Below are positions 1 to 6,926 of a stretch of DNA of 64,000 bases, piece by piece. The stretch is from Pantoea phytobeneficialis (GTDB lineage: Bacteria; Pseudomonadota; Gammaproteobacteria; Enterobacterales; Enterobacteriaceae), in NCBI RefSeq assembly GCF_009728735.1, contig NZ_CP024639.1, forward strand, positions 1 to 64,000, written 5' to 3'. How positions within the stretch are numbered: the first letter of the stretch is position 1; each line of letters starts with the position of its first letter. The position numbers and the translations under genes are program-made. A model generated the notes under the pieces. The model worked only from the letters and a program-made list of their open reading frames with translations. It was not told where the DNA came from and made no database searches.

Positions 1-1
1 A

Positions 2-259
2 ACGCGGGCGTTCGCCCGGATGCTGGGGCTTGAGCCATGTACGACCGCAGTTCGTAGCCCGGAAAGCAATGGCATAGCAGAAAGCTTCGTGAAAACGATA
101 AAGCGGGATTACATCAGTGTGATGCCAAAACCGGACAGCCAGGTAGCGGTGATGAACCTGGCGGAGGCGTTCAGTCATTACAACGAACATCACCCGCACA
201 GCGCGCTGGGATATCGCTCGCCGCGGGAATATATACGCAGAAAGTTATCACAACCGTAA
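2..259 (+). CDS. IS3-family (IS2-like) transposase OrfB, C-terminal part
   Basis: The reading frame is open from the left edge and ends at 259, so only the last ~85 residues of a DDE integrase-type transposase are in the window. Visible family motifs are [19 protein letters not shown], which carries the catalytic Glu of the DDE triad, and the terminal [14 protein letters not shown]. These are typical of IS2-group OrfB. An IS2-like terminal inverted repeat follows at 272-296. The upstream portion, and whether the element is intact, cannot be judged here. Confidence 0.9.
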   Translation, partial: TRAFARMLGLEPCTTAVRSPESNGIAESFVKTIKRDYISVMPKPDSQVAVMNLAEAFSHYNEHHPHSALGYRSPREYIRRKLSQP

Positions 260-271
260 GAGAGAAAAGGC

Positions 272-296
272 GTCTGGATATATAGGGTCAAATCCA
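272..296 (+). mobile_element. Right terminal inverted repeat of the IS2-like element
   Basis: Read on the minus strand, the segment begins TGGATTTGACCCTATATATC, closely resembling the IS2 terminal repeat. It lies 12 bp after the transposase stop codon, as expected for an IS3-family right end. It therefore marks the boundary between the element and the plasmid-type DNA to its right. Confidence 0.75.
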
Positions 297-396
297 TCTG
301 AATTGTTCATTATCAATATACTTAATGACAGGCTTAATTCTAAAACATAAAGCTAATTCTTTTCTGAATTTAACGACCCAGATCCTGGAGATTTAC

Positions 397-798
397 ATGA
401 GTGAGTCACTTAAGGCTTTAAATAACATCCGCACACTGCGCGCACAGGCTCGCGAACTGGCATTAGCTGATCTTGAGGAAATGCTTGAGAAGTTCAGTGT
501 TGTGGTAGCTGAACGTCGTGAAGAAAGTCATGCAGAAGAAGCCGCCGAGCGTGAGAAAGCAGAAAAACTCGCTAAATATCGCGAGCTGCTTCTGGAAGAT
601 GGTATTGATCCCACTGAATTGCTGGGTGCTTTGCAGGGAGCAGGTAAACCGCGTGCAAAACGTGCCCCCCGTCCGGCTAAATATAAATATACTGACGAAG
701 ACGGCCAGGAAAAACACTGGACCGGTCAGGGCCGCACTCCGGCGGTGATCAAAGCGGCAATCGATAGCGGTAAATCTCTGGATGATTTCCTCATCTAA
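397..798 (+). CDS. H-NS family nucleoid-associated protein (H-NS/StpA paralogue)
   Basis: 133-residue protein, nearly the length of chromosomal H-NS. The N-terminus [20 protein letters not shown] matches the H-NS oligomerisation helix, and the charged segment around residues 40-65 matches the central dimerisation helix. The C-terminal DNA-binding domain has the signature [10 protein letters not shown], which inserts into the AT-rich minor groove, and the usual ending GKSLDDFLI. The start at 397 is preceded by CTGGAG; an upstream in-frame ATG at 325 would add 24 residues absent from H-NS. Such paralogues on mobile DNA usually silence the element's own AT-rich genes. A Gly/Ala/Arg-rich linker (residues ~83-93) differs from the host protein. 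The assignment is secure; the regulatory targets are inferred. Confidence 0.93.
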   Translation: MSESLKALNNIRTLRAQARELALADLEEMLEKFSVVVAERREESHAEEAAEREKAEKLAKYRELLLEDGIDPTELLGALQGAGKPRAKRAPRPAKYKYTDEDGQEKHWTGQGRTPAVIKAAIDSGKSLDDFLI

Positions 799-813
799 AT
801 AGTCTTTCGATGT

Positions 814-836
814 GATGTGGGCTAAGTGCCCACATC
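814..836 (+). terminator. Hairpin after the H-NS-like gene
   Basis: Perfect 9-bp inverted repeat GATGTGGGC / GCCCACATC with a 5-nt loop, 16 bp past the stop codon. The tail is not a clean T-run, so it may be a weak or RNA-stabilising terminator. Confidence 0.5.
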
Positions 837-909
837 CATTCATCTCTAAAACGCAAAACTTCATCATCGTCTTAATTTATTCTTCAGATATTCCTTTTTC
901 TGCTGTGAT

Positions 910-1206
910 TCAATAGCGCGGTGTTTTCGTGCCCCGTTTACCCGTATAGGGATTGTAATTTCCTTTAGCACTGAAGTTATCATATTGAGTATTGTCTTTA
1001 TGTGTCCGCATGTATGAAGACACATGATTTCCGTTGCTGCGTGTATAGCTACTGACGTGATCGTGCCAGGCGCTGCTTCCTGTTCCATAGTGACCCGAGG
1101 CAGACGAATGGTATGAGCCAGTGGACGGTATATGATAGCTATAGCCCCTGGCGTGAGCAGCACCTGCTGCTGCAAGCATAAGTGCTGTGATAATCAATTT
1201 TTTCAT
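910..1206 (-). CDS. Small secreted protein with a tyrosine/serine-rich repeat
   Basis: 98 residues with a clear Sec signal peptide (MKKLIITALMLAAAGAAHA, cleavage after AHA). The mature part is rich in Tyr, Ser, His and Gly. It contains two related units, HVSSYTRSNGN and HVSSYMRTHKD, followed by NPYTGKRGTKTPRY. The VxxYxRxxGxxVxxYxRTxxD...NPYTG pattern recurs in small exported proteins of plasmids and phages, and I know of no assigned function. The start is supported by AGGA seven bases upstream of ATG. It is transcribed toward the H-NS gene and is probably periplasmic. Confidence 0.75.
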   Translation of the reverse strand: MKKLIITALMLAAAGAAHARGYSYHIPSTGSYHSSASGHYGTGSSAWHDHVSSYTRSNGNHVSSYMRTHKDNTQYDNFSAKGNYNPYTGKRGTKTPRY

Positions 1207-1713
1207 AACACTATCCTTTTATTTATTTATGCAATTCATCATTGTTAATGACATTAAAAGTGTCTGTGGTTTTTATATCCTGCCTTAGCCCTTATTCCTG
1301 GCCCATTTGTATACGCTGACCTGAAAGGCTGAGATATGCAGTCCTGTTCCTGGCGTTTTTGAGTGTGGGTTACAGCATTTGAGGCACAAAGGCCATATTT
1401 TCGGGACAGCAGACTGCTAAGCCATACGGACTAAAAGCGCACAGTAATTATTGTGCGCCGACGGAGTTGGCCCGGCAAGGCAGAATGCCGCCGCAGGGAC
1501 GTATCTCCGCGTAAGCGGGCCGACAGGGCCGCATACGGGCGTGTTACTCAGGTCGTACAGCTACAAGACGCGCAGCCAGCTTCAGATTATAGTTACATCA
1601 TACATTTTCAATGCAATAACATAACGGGCCTACGGCCCGGGCGTGCCGCTTCTCAGGAGGTTCATGCGCTCTCATGTCAGAGGTTTGCACGATTTTTGGT
1701 GGAGAGGGGCATA
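1207..1713. other. Intergenic region with no convincing gene
   Basis: About 500 bp between the secreted protein and the next small ORF. The middle (1440-1560) is GC-rich, and there is a short GGGCC-TAC-GGCCC hairpin near 1625-1638. The open frame across 1453-1713 has a composition unlike protein and no ribosome site. No known RNA is recognised. Confidence 0.4.
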
Positions 1714-1941
1714 GTGGTTGCAGAAGTGTTCCTGTCATATGTTATGGTGTTTATGTTTGTTGTAACTAACCTCAAAGTAAGAGTATACTGTTACTGGAAT
1801 TTATTATACGAGTTCCTCCCCTGTCTTCTCTTATCATCTGTATTTGGCCTTCTGTTATCCCGCCCAAATCACATCATGCAGAGAGCCAATTTCTTACATC
1901 TGAAATGTATTCCCTTTACCCTCCCCTTCAAGTTCCAGTAG
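1714..1941 (+). CDS. Possible small membrane protein
   Basis: A GTG codon at 1714 follows a strong GGAGAGG ribosome site at seven bases. It opens a 75-residue frame with two hydrophobic stretches (residues ~5-18 and ~31-48). Nothing similar is recognised. Its 3' end overlaps the antitoxin remnant on the other strand (1894-1941), suggesting it may be partly junction sequence. It is kept only because of the ribosome site and the hydrophobic pattern. Confidence 0.28.
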   Translation: MVAEVFLSYVMVFMFVVTNLKVRVYCYWNLLYEFLPCLLLSSVFGLLLSRPNHIMQRANFLHLKCIPFTLPFKFQ

Positions 1942-2139
1942 CAATGAACTCAGCACGCGACAGGCCCCCCCTTTCACCAGGCGATTTAAACCGGCATTCA
2001 ATGCCTTGGGACTGTCTTCATGGAAAATTTTGGCCAAATCGCGAGTGGTGAAGACATAACGCCCTTTCTTATCGAATGCGTTTAAGCGCTCAACGGCTCT
2101 CATTTTGTCCATCAATAAGTCCTCGCGAATACCACACAA
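1894..2139 (-). pseudogene. AbiEi-type antitoxin, N-terminal remnant
   Basis: The first ~60 residues look like the winged-helix N-terminal domain of type IV toxin-antitoxin AbiEi antitoxins: MDKMRAVERLNAFDKKGRY, then FTTRDLAKIFHEDSPKALN and AGLNRLVKGG. After Gly-Gly the family normally continues into a segment like RAARGVYV and a ~120-residue C-terminal domain. Here the frame runs into an unrelated 22-residue tail and stops at 81 residues. No AbiEii nucleotidyltransferase toxin is found next to it. The likely native start is the ATG ten codons in, at about 2112. I read it as a truncated, non-functional antitoxin. Confidence 0.6.
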
Positions 2140-2260
2140 GCATAATATTCATGTAAACATAAGCGGAAGACATCTACCAGGTACACATGAATACCACAAA
2201 AATATAGTATTACCGTGAACTTGATAACCCCCTCTCCTCCGTAATGCTGCTGAACATCTT

Positions 2261-2592
2261 CTAATTCTTTTTAGATTCTTTCATCTGACTGAAAGTCAGG
2301 AATGTATTGCCAGTAGCAACATCAACGAATGCCGCTATCGTGATTTCGTCGTTTGCAGATAAATGTGTATAACCCGATGTTGATGCATTCAGCACCCGGC
2401 GTGTGTATCGAAATTCGTCCTTCGAACGTTTTAAAAGCCATCGGCCTGACCAGATAACTACGATTTTATCGCCAGCGGAGGTGGTAAAGTCATGTTTAAA
2501 AATCAGTGGGTGGGTTCAGGTGTGCGTTCACATCCGAGTCCAAGAAGATTGAGGTTCTGCCAGACCAGCCGGTTAAAACTGTCACTGTCCAT
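2261..2592 (-). pseudogene. Frameshifted hypothetical gene
   Basis: Two overlapping minus-strand frames join into one ~110-residue protein-like sequence. The first part starts at the ATG at 2592 (MDSDSFNRLVWQNLNLLGLG) and is open for 29 codons. The second, one frame over, runs from about 2510 (HDFTTSAGDKIVVIWSGRW) through RYTRRVLNASTSGYTHLSAN and ends at TAG at 2261. The switch lies near 2505-2515 in a run of C-rich codons. The composition is convincingly coding in both parts. The family is not recognised. It lies just downstream of the RepA remnant in the same orientation, so the whole block looks decayed. Confidence 0.5.
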
Positions 2593-2601
2593 ATTGAACA
2601 A

Positions 2602-3174
2602 CTAATGGTTTGGCAGCGTCCTGATCAGCCATGACGATATCGCCTGTCGACGCTCATCAATACGCAAGGGCGCCAACCGTTTTCTGCGCTTGCCGCGTAC
2701 GGATCGGATATGTCGATGACGAAGCGTGTTAATCCGCGCGCGTTCATACCATTGATGACGCACTTCACGTACAGACATTGATGTGCCAGCCTCAGCTTTG
2801 CACTCCCCTTCTGTCTCGATCCGGGCATTGCGTTGCGCAAGCAGCTTATCCATATTCACGCCGCACAGTTGCCAGAAGCGGTCCGTGAGTCTGATATGAC
2901 GGGGCATCCAGTATTTCTCGATCGGATCCCATTCAAGCTCCGGCATTTCGATAAGGCCAAACCAGGCGAGTTCCGGAATTAACCGGGACAGACGTGATGG
3001 CTCAACCCGTGTTTCAGGAACCACGTTCCTGTCTGCATCTTTCGGGCTTAATTCTTCTGCCAGCCGCCCGATGTTGACCGTTACAATCCAGGTGGCCCGG
3101 TCTGGACCATGCCGGAATACAGACCAGTGTGAACGCGCAACGGCTACCCGCAGAAACAACAAACCAGGATCAAG
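2602..3174 (-). pseudogene. repA: IncFII-type replication initiator RepA, internal fragment
   Basis: About 190 residues resemble the central part of plasmid RepA initiators of the IncFII_repA type (PF02387): WIVTVNIGRLAEELSPKDAD, then ELEWDPIEKYWMP and RFWQLCGVNMDKLLAQRNAR, and the basic VRGKRRKRLAPL. Family members are usually about 280-350 residues. An in-frame stop lies immediately upstream (3175-3177), just before the conserved core, so the N-terminal DNA-binding half is missing. At the other end the frame stops right after WLIRTLP, where intact proteins continue. Both ends are lost, so it probably does not initiate replication. It does point to a plasmid origin for this segment. Confidence 0.6.
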
Positions 3175-3241
3175 TCAGACATCACAGCAGGCCTAATCGT
3201 GGTCAGTGTCGGGCGGTGATGTGCCCCCCGCCCGGCAGGGA

Positions 3242-4075
3242 TCAGGATTTGATATCTTTCATTTTCTCAGCCATCTCCCACAGCGCCCGATTCAGTTTTA
3301 TATCACCATCAATCCCCGTCACCGGTCGCGTGCGCTGCGATTTTCCTTTCGCCGTTCTTCCCCATAATCCGCCCTTCGTCAGGTTTTCCTGCACACGCTG
3401 GTAAGTCGTCCAGAGATCATTTGGCCGATCCTCTTCACGACGAATCGACAGCACATCATCCGGATTCAGCGGGATATGTTTTCTCTCCCCCCTGTCGTCA
3501 TATTTCCAGTTAAGGGCCGTCTCAGCGAAAATCCGCTGTTCCTCCGGGTTCAGTGCGATGTTTTTCATCTGCTCACTGGAATCGCGGATGCCGTCAAAAA
3601 TACCCAGCACTTCATAAGCGCCCTCGATAACCCTGCTGACGACATCACCTTTGTGTGGCACACGAACCTCCCCGAATGTCTTGCCGCACACCATGCCATT
3701 CATGCAGACGAACCGAAACATGCCGGGGATCATCTGATAGCTGCTGCTCCCGTCGTGGCTGTTAAGGAGGATAATTTCCGGAACTTCGCTGCCCGTGATC
3801 TGGCCTTCACGGCGCAGGCGCAACATATGTTTTGTATGCTCACGCTTATCCGCATTACGCACGCGCGTCTGACAGGCAAAGAATGGCTGAAAGCCTTCAT
3901 GGCGTAAGTTATTCAGCAGGGTGATGGTGGGAATACAGGTGTAACGCTCACTGCGCGACTGATGTTTATCTTCCGAGAAAATACTCGGTACGTAGCGCAT
4001 CAACTCATCATTGGTCAGCGCGCGTTCCTGACGGATTCCGGTGGCAGAACGAAAAACAGAGGCTAAACGGGCCAT
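3242..4075 (-). CDS. DUF932 domain protein
   Basis: 277 residues, typical for the DUF932 family (PF06067; YubP/YfjQ-like proteins of plasmids, prophages and genomic islands). Family-like blocks are the N-terminal LTNDELMRYVPSIFSED, the central PEIILLNSHDGSSSYQMIPG, RFVCMNGMVCG, and the W-T-T-Y region near residue 224. The biochemical role is unknown; the family is commonly found beside anti-restriction and plasmid-maintenance genes. The ATG has AGGAG seven bases upstream. It stands alone, with about 620 bp of apparently non-coding DNA upstream. Confidence 0.9.
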   Translation of the reverse strand: MARLASVFRSATGIRQERALTNDELMRYVPSIFSEDKHQSRSERYTCIPTITLLNNLRHEGFQPFFACQTRVRNADKREHTKHMLRLRREGQITGSEVPEIILLNSHDGSSSYQMIPGMFRFVCMNGMVCGKTFGEVRVPHKGDVVSRVIEGAYEVLGIFDGIRDSSEQMKNIALNPEEQRIFAETALNWKYDDRGERKHIPLNPDDVLSIRREEDRPNDLWTTYQRVQENLTKGGLWGRTAKGKSQRTRPVTGIDGDIKLNRALWEMAEKMKDIKS

Positions 4076-4705
4076 ATTGACTCTCCTGAGTGGTTTTTAA
4101 ATGACTTTCTTCTGGCGTTGTCCTTTTGATGGTGTGTTGCCATCGCGGAAGGCCGCTGCCGTGAAAATGACCAGACCCGGTCCATCAGGGATGAACACAA
4201 GGGTGCTGACAAAGCCGCAGCGCAAGCGAACGACCACAGGGAGGGAGTGCGAACGGGTGAAGACAGCAGGCGCAGCCTTTACCCTTGTGAGTATCCCGGA
4301 CCGGGTTAGCGTCTTTCACGGCAGAGGCAGTCCGTGATGACTTCCGGAAACTAAAGGAGAGAACGGGAAGTTAAAACGGGCAACGCCCGTTTCCCTAATG
4401 GGGCGGCGCAGGCGTCAGCCTGCTGCAAGCCTGGTGGTAAGATTGCGGTGAGAGTCGGACAGACAAACAGATCATGTTGCCCTGTACTTTTATACCAGGA
4501 GCGGAGCTCTTTCGTGGCAGCATCAGACCGTTCGGAATGTTCTGAGAAAGTACGCCCGAAAGAGGAAAACCGGATAATTGACGGCCATAAGATTGTCTGT
4601 TGTGTAAGATATTGTTTGCGTTGAACAAGCCGGAAAATCTGTCATCGTTAAGCAGCAATGAATGCTGTCGATTACGACCTCATGACAATTACAGGAGTTT
4701 CACTG
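4076..4705. other. Long untranslated stretch with small hairpins
   Basis: No frame here has coding character. There is a perfect 8-bp hairpin AAACGGGC-AAC-GCCCGTTT at 4374-4392. The rest is GC-rich up to ~4350 and more AT-rich after. It presumably holds the divergent promoters of the DUF932 gene and the Tlde1-like gene. Confidence 0.4.
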
Positions 4706-5239
4706 ATGCAGATCTGCATGATGGACTATGGGAGGTTATCCCCGGATGGGAGGACACTGAAGTTGATGTGTTATGGCGTAGGGTATTTTGATGTTCTGTC
4801 CGGTATTGAAAAATACATAAATAATCCAGACTGCTCTGATCATGAAAAAGCCGCCATCCCGCCCGGGACATACTGGATAGTAGACCGGCCTCAGGGAAGC
4901 CTCTTCAACCAGTTAAGGGCAGAAGCCATTGATATGGCCCATTTATACAGAAATCACCATTCAGAGTGGTTTGCGCTGTACAACAGCCACACAATGAGTG
5001 ACCACGTCTTCGTTAATGGGGCGCGTCGCGGAAGTTTCAGACTGCATCATCTTAATACTGATGGTTCTGGTGTGTCATGGGGATGCATAACCCTGTACCG
5101 GGCAAATGAATTTCAGGTTCTGAGGCGTACACTGCTGAGCAGGCCTAAAGTACGCGTCCCGGGTGGAAATGGGTTGATGGCTTATGGTCGGATTGATGTT
5201 CGTGGTGTCCCGGATTTTTCAAAGTGTGATGTAAGATGA
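4706..5239 (+). CDS. Tlde1-like (DUF2778) L,D-transpeptidase-fold toxin
   Basis: 177 residues. The region 52-130 carries the hallmarks of the Tlde1/DUF2778 fold: PPGTYWIVDRP, WFALYN, then R-G-S-F-R-L-H (His114) and S-W-G-C-I-T (Cys127). In L,D-transpeptidases the H...SxGC pair forms the thiol active site. Tlde1 effectors delivered by type VI secretion cut or exchange D-amino acids on peptidoglycan tetrapeptides in the target periplasm. The start at 4706 is chosen because AGGAG lies eight bases upstream; longer frames lack this. No signal peptide is visible, consistent with delivery by another route. The stop codon overlaps the next gene by 4 nt. Fold assignment is fairly sure; the toxin role is inferred. 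Confidence 0.75.
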   Translation: MQICMMDYGRLSPDGRTLKLMCYGVGYFDVLSGIEKYINNPDCSDHEKAAIPPGTYWIVDRPQGSLFNQLRAEAIDMAHLYRNHHSEWFALYNSHTMSDHVFVNGARRGSFRLHHLNTDGSGVSWGCITLYRANEFQVLRRTLLSRPKVRVPGGNGLMAYGRIDVRGVPDFSKCDVR

Positions 5240-5451
5240 AGATAATTATTTTTTTCGCGATTCTGATTGCAGGTGTTTTACTGATACCAGATAGCGTAAT
5301 TGGCTCTCTGGTTGATCACCTGAATATTATTCAGGGAGATGGCGAAGAAGGAATGAATAATTTCGACTTTACGGTTCTTATAATCAAGCTGGTTATATCT
5401 GTATTGGTAGCGTTATTTGTTTTAAGTTTCTTCCGCAAGAGCTTACCTTGA
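5236..5451 (+). CDS. Small membrane protein, likely immunity partner of the Tlde1-like toxin
   Basis: 71 residues with two hydrophobic helices (about 3-25 and 46-66) separated by a short acidic loop, DGEEGMNNFD. The ATG overlaps the toxin stop codon (ATGA), so the two are translationally coupled. That is the arrangement expected for an effector-immunity pair whose toxin acts in the periplasm. I do not recognise the family from sequence alone, so the immunity role rests on position, size and membrane topology. Confidence 0.65.
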   Translation: MKIIIFFAILIAGVLLIPDSVIGSLVDHLNIIQGDGEEGMNNFDFTVLIIKLVISVLVALFVLSFFRKSLP

Positions 5452-5520
5452 TACTAACCGCATCAATGGCTGCTGTTGTTAATCCTGATATAGCGCTGAT
5501 ATGAAGATCGGGCAGCAAAA

Positions 5521-5539
5521 GGCCCACCATCGGTGGGCC
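5521..5539 (-). terminator. Rho-independent terminator of the DUF5983-like gene
   Basis: A perfect 8-bp stem GGCCCACC / GGTGGGCC with a 3-nt loop, followed on the minus strand by CTTTTG. It lies 17 bp past the stop of the minus-strand gene that ends at 5556. Confidence 0.75.
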
Positions 5540-5555
5540 GGGGAATTAACAACGC

Positions 5556-6122
5556 TTACCATGTGAAGGTTTCGAAAAACTCCAGCTCGTCACCCAGGGA
5601 TGAAAAATAGATCATACTGACCCTGCCCTTTTTATGGCAGGTATGAATCAGTTTTCGTGCCTGCCGGGAGAGCCCTTCGCTTTTCAACCGCAGAATAGGG
5701 AACGATACGGCATCCAGCCTGATTAAATACCCAAACCCGGTCGCCAGAATCCATTCATTGTCTCCATATACCTCGCTGAGATAGCAGAGAATGTCATTGT
5801 CTTCTCTGGTGATATGAGCAGTACTGCACTCCAGACAGGTCAGGACACTCCAGTCCGGTAAAGTGACTGTTTTGCCCCATCCGAGTGGTTCGATAAAATC
5901 ACTCCATTGCCATTCAACGTTCTCAGGGACGTTGTATGAGAATACCTGCAACGGCAGGCCCAGCACCTCAGCCAGCCGTTTACCGAGATCAGTTAATATG
6001 TCATCACTCCGGGTGAATTCAGCCCACACCAGTCGCTGACCATGTAAAAAAACAGCTTCATACCCATTACTCAGGGTAATAATGGTCACACCATAGGGTG
6101 CATTCACGGTAAATGTCTTCAC
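5556..6122 (-). CDS. Plasmid-type hypothetical protein, DUF5983-like
   Basis: 188 residues from a GTG start at 6122, preceded by GGAGG nine bases upstream. The longer upstream frame is rejected because it lacks a comparable site. The N-terminal half (TVNAPYGVTIITLSNGYEAV) looks like a small alpha/beta domain. The C-terminal half has CSTAHITREDNDIL, a glycine-rich FGYLIRLDA block and LKSEGLSRQARKLIHTC, a pattern I associate with the DUF5983 proteins of enterobacterial plasmids. No function is known. Assignment to the family is from memory of the motif pattern and is moderate. A dedicated terminator follows at 5521-5539. Confidence 0.7.
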   Translation of the reverse strand: MKTFTVNAPYGVTIITLSNGYEAVFLHGQRLVWAEFTRSDDILTDLGKRLAEVLGLPLQVFSYNVPENVEWQWSDFIEPLGWGKTVTLPDWSVLTCLECSTAHITREDNDILCYLSEVYGDNEWILATGFGYLIRLDAVSFPILRLKSEGLSRQARKLIHTCHKKGRVSMIYFSSLGDELEFFETFTW

Positions 6123-6695
6123 GTCCTTATTCCTCCAGGATTTTGCCTTGCGGCTTATTCCGGCGTTCCTCTTCCGGTCTGGACCGGTTGCGAAACGCCC
6201 CTCATTGCGCAGACGCCCGGGCAGCGGAACGACCGGCTGCAAGGGAAGAGGACTGATTTTTTAGGCTCTTTGAAAAAATCTGGCCGAAAGCAGCTTGCTG
6301 CGACCCTTGTAGTGAGGGAGAGAACGATGCCAGTCTGCATTAAGCAATGAGGGGCTTTCGTAATGGCCTTGAGGGGTAAATACGGAAGTTGACCTGGACG
6401 TTGCCATCAGATCCCAGCCGACAGGACCAAAACGCTTTTACGATTTGGCAGAGTCTGGCGGCCACTATTCCACCGCCAGACGAAGGGGCACCGCCGACGG
6501 CAACACCGGGAAGCAGTCCGGGCCATAAGGAAATATATCAGAGAGTTATGCTACCGGAAGAAGTTATTGATTATGCGCCCAGGGCTTTAATAATCAGCGT
6601 AGTTACGGCTGCCACAGCCCCGACCATGCCAGTGGCGATGGCAACGGGCCACCAGGGCAGCAATCAGGCAGGGCTACCCCTGCCTGGTAACCGGA
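6123..6695. other. Intergenic region with no supported gene
   Basis: About 570 bp. A plus-strand frame from 6389 has proline/threonine-rich content without a ribosome site and is probably not real. On the minus strand a short hydrophobic frame ends near 6571 (WWPVAIATGMVGAVAAVTT); it is too short and lacks a ribosome site, so it is not called. Confidence 0.35.
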
Positions 6696-6926
6696 TCAGA
6701 TTTCCCCACTGTCCTCGTAATAACCGCACTCGCAATGGATTCTGTAATACGTGTTGATCGAGCCCTCTGCTCGCTCCCAGGACCGATAAGACGCACCGCC
6801 GGCACAACGCGGGCACTCACAGATATCCGTATCATCATCAAGTGTGTCACCAGGCGCCATACTTCCACCAAACGCACACACACCAGGTCTTCGATCCGTT
6901 GCAAGGACGTTCTCAATTCCTGGCAT
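6696..6926 (-). CDS. Small zinc-ribbon-like protein
   Basis: 76 residues. Four cysteines sit in two clusters, C-E-C-P-R-C near residue 37 and C-E-C near residue 68, separated by ~27 residues, as in a treble-clef or zinc-ribbon fold. The spacing vaguely recalls Lar-type restriction-alleviation peptides, but I cannot assign it. The ATG at 6926 overlaps the stop of the upstream gene (TGATG), so the two are probably translated together. That coupling is the main reason to call it real. Confidence 0.55.
   Translation of the reverse strand: MPGIENVLATDRRPGVCAFGGSMAPGDTLDDDTDICECPRCAGGASYRSWERAEGSINTYYRIHCECGYYEDSGEI

Noticed and set aside
1453..1713. Plus-strand open frame upstream of the possible small membrane protein
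   Set aside because: Arg/Ala-rich translation of GC-rich DNA with no start signal; only the part from the GTG at 1714 has a ribosome site.
6569..6660. Short hydrophobic minus-strand peptide that might be a membrane toxin
   Set aside because: About 18-30 codons, no convincing start or ribosome site, and no partner RNA seen.
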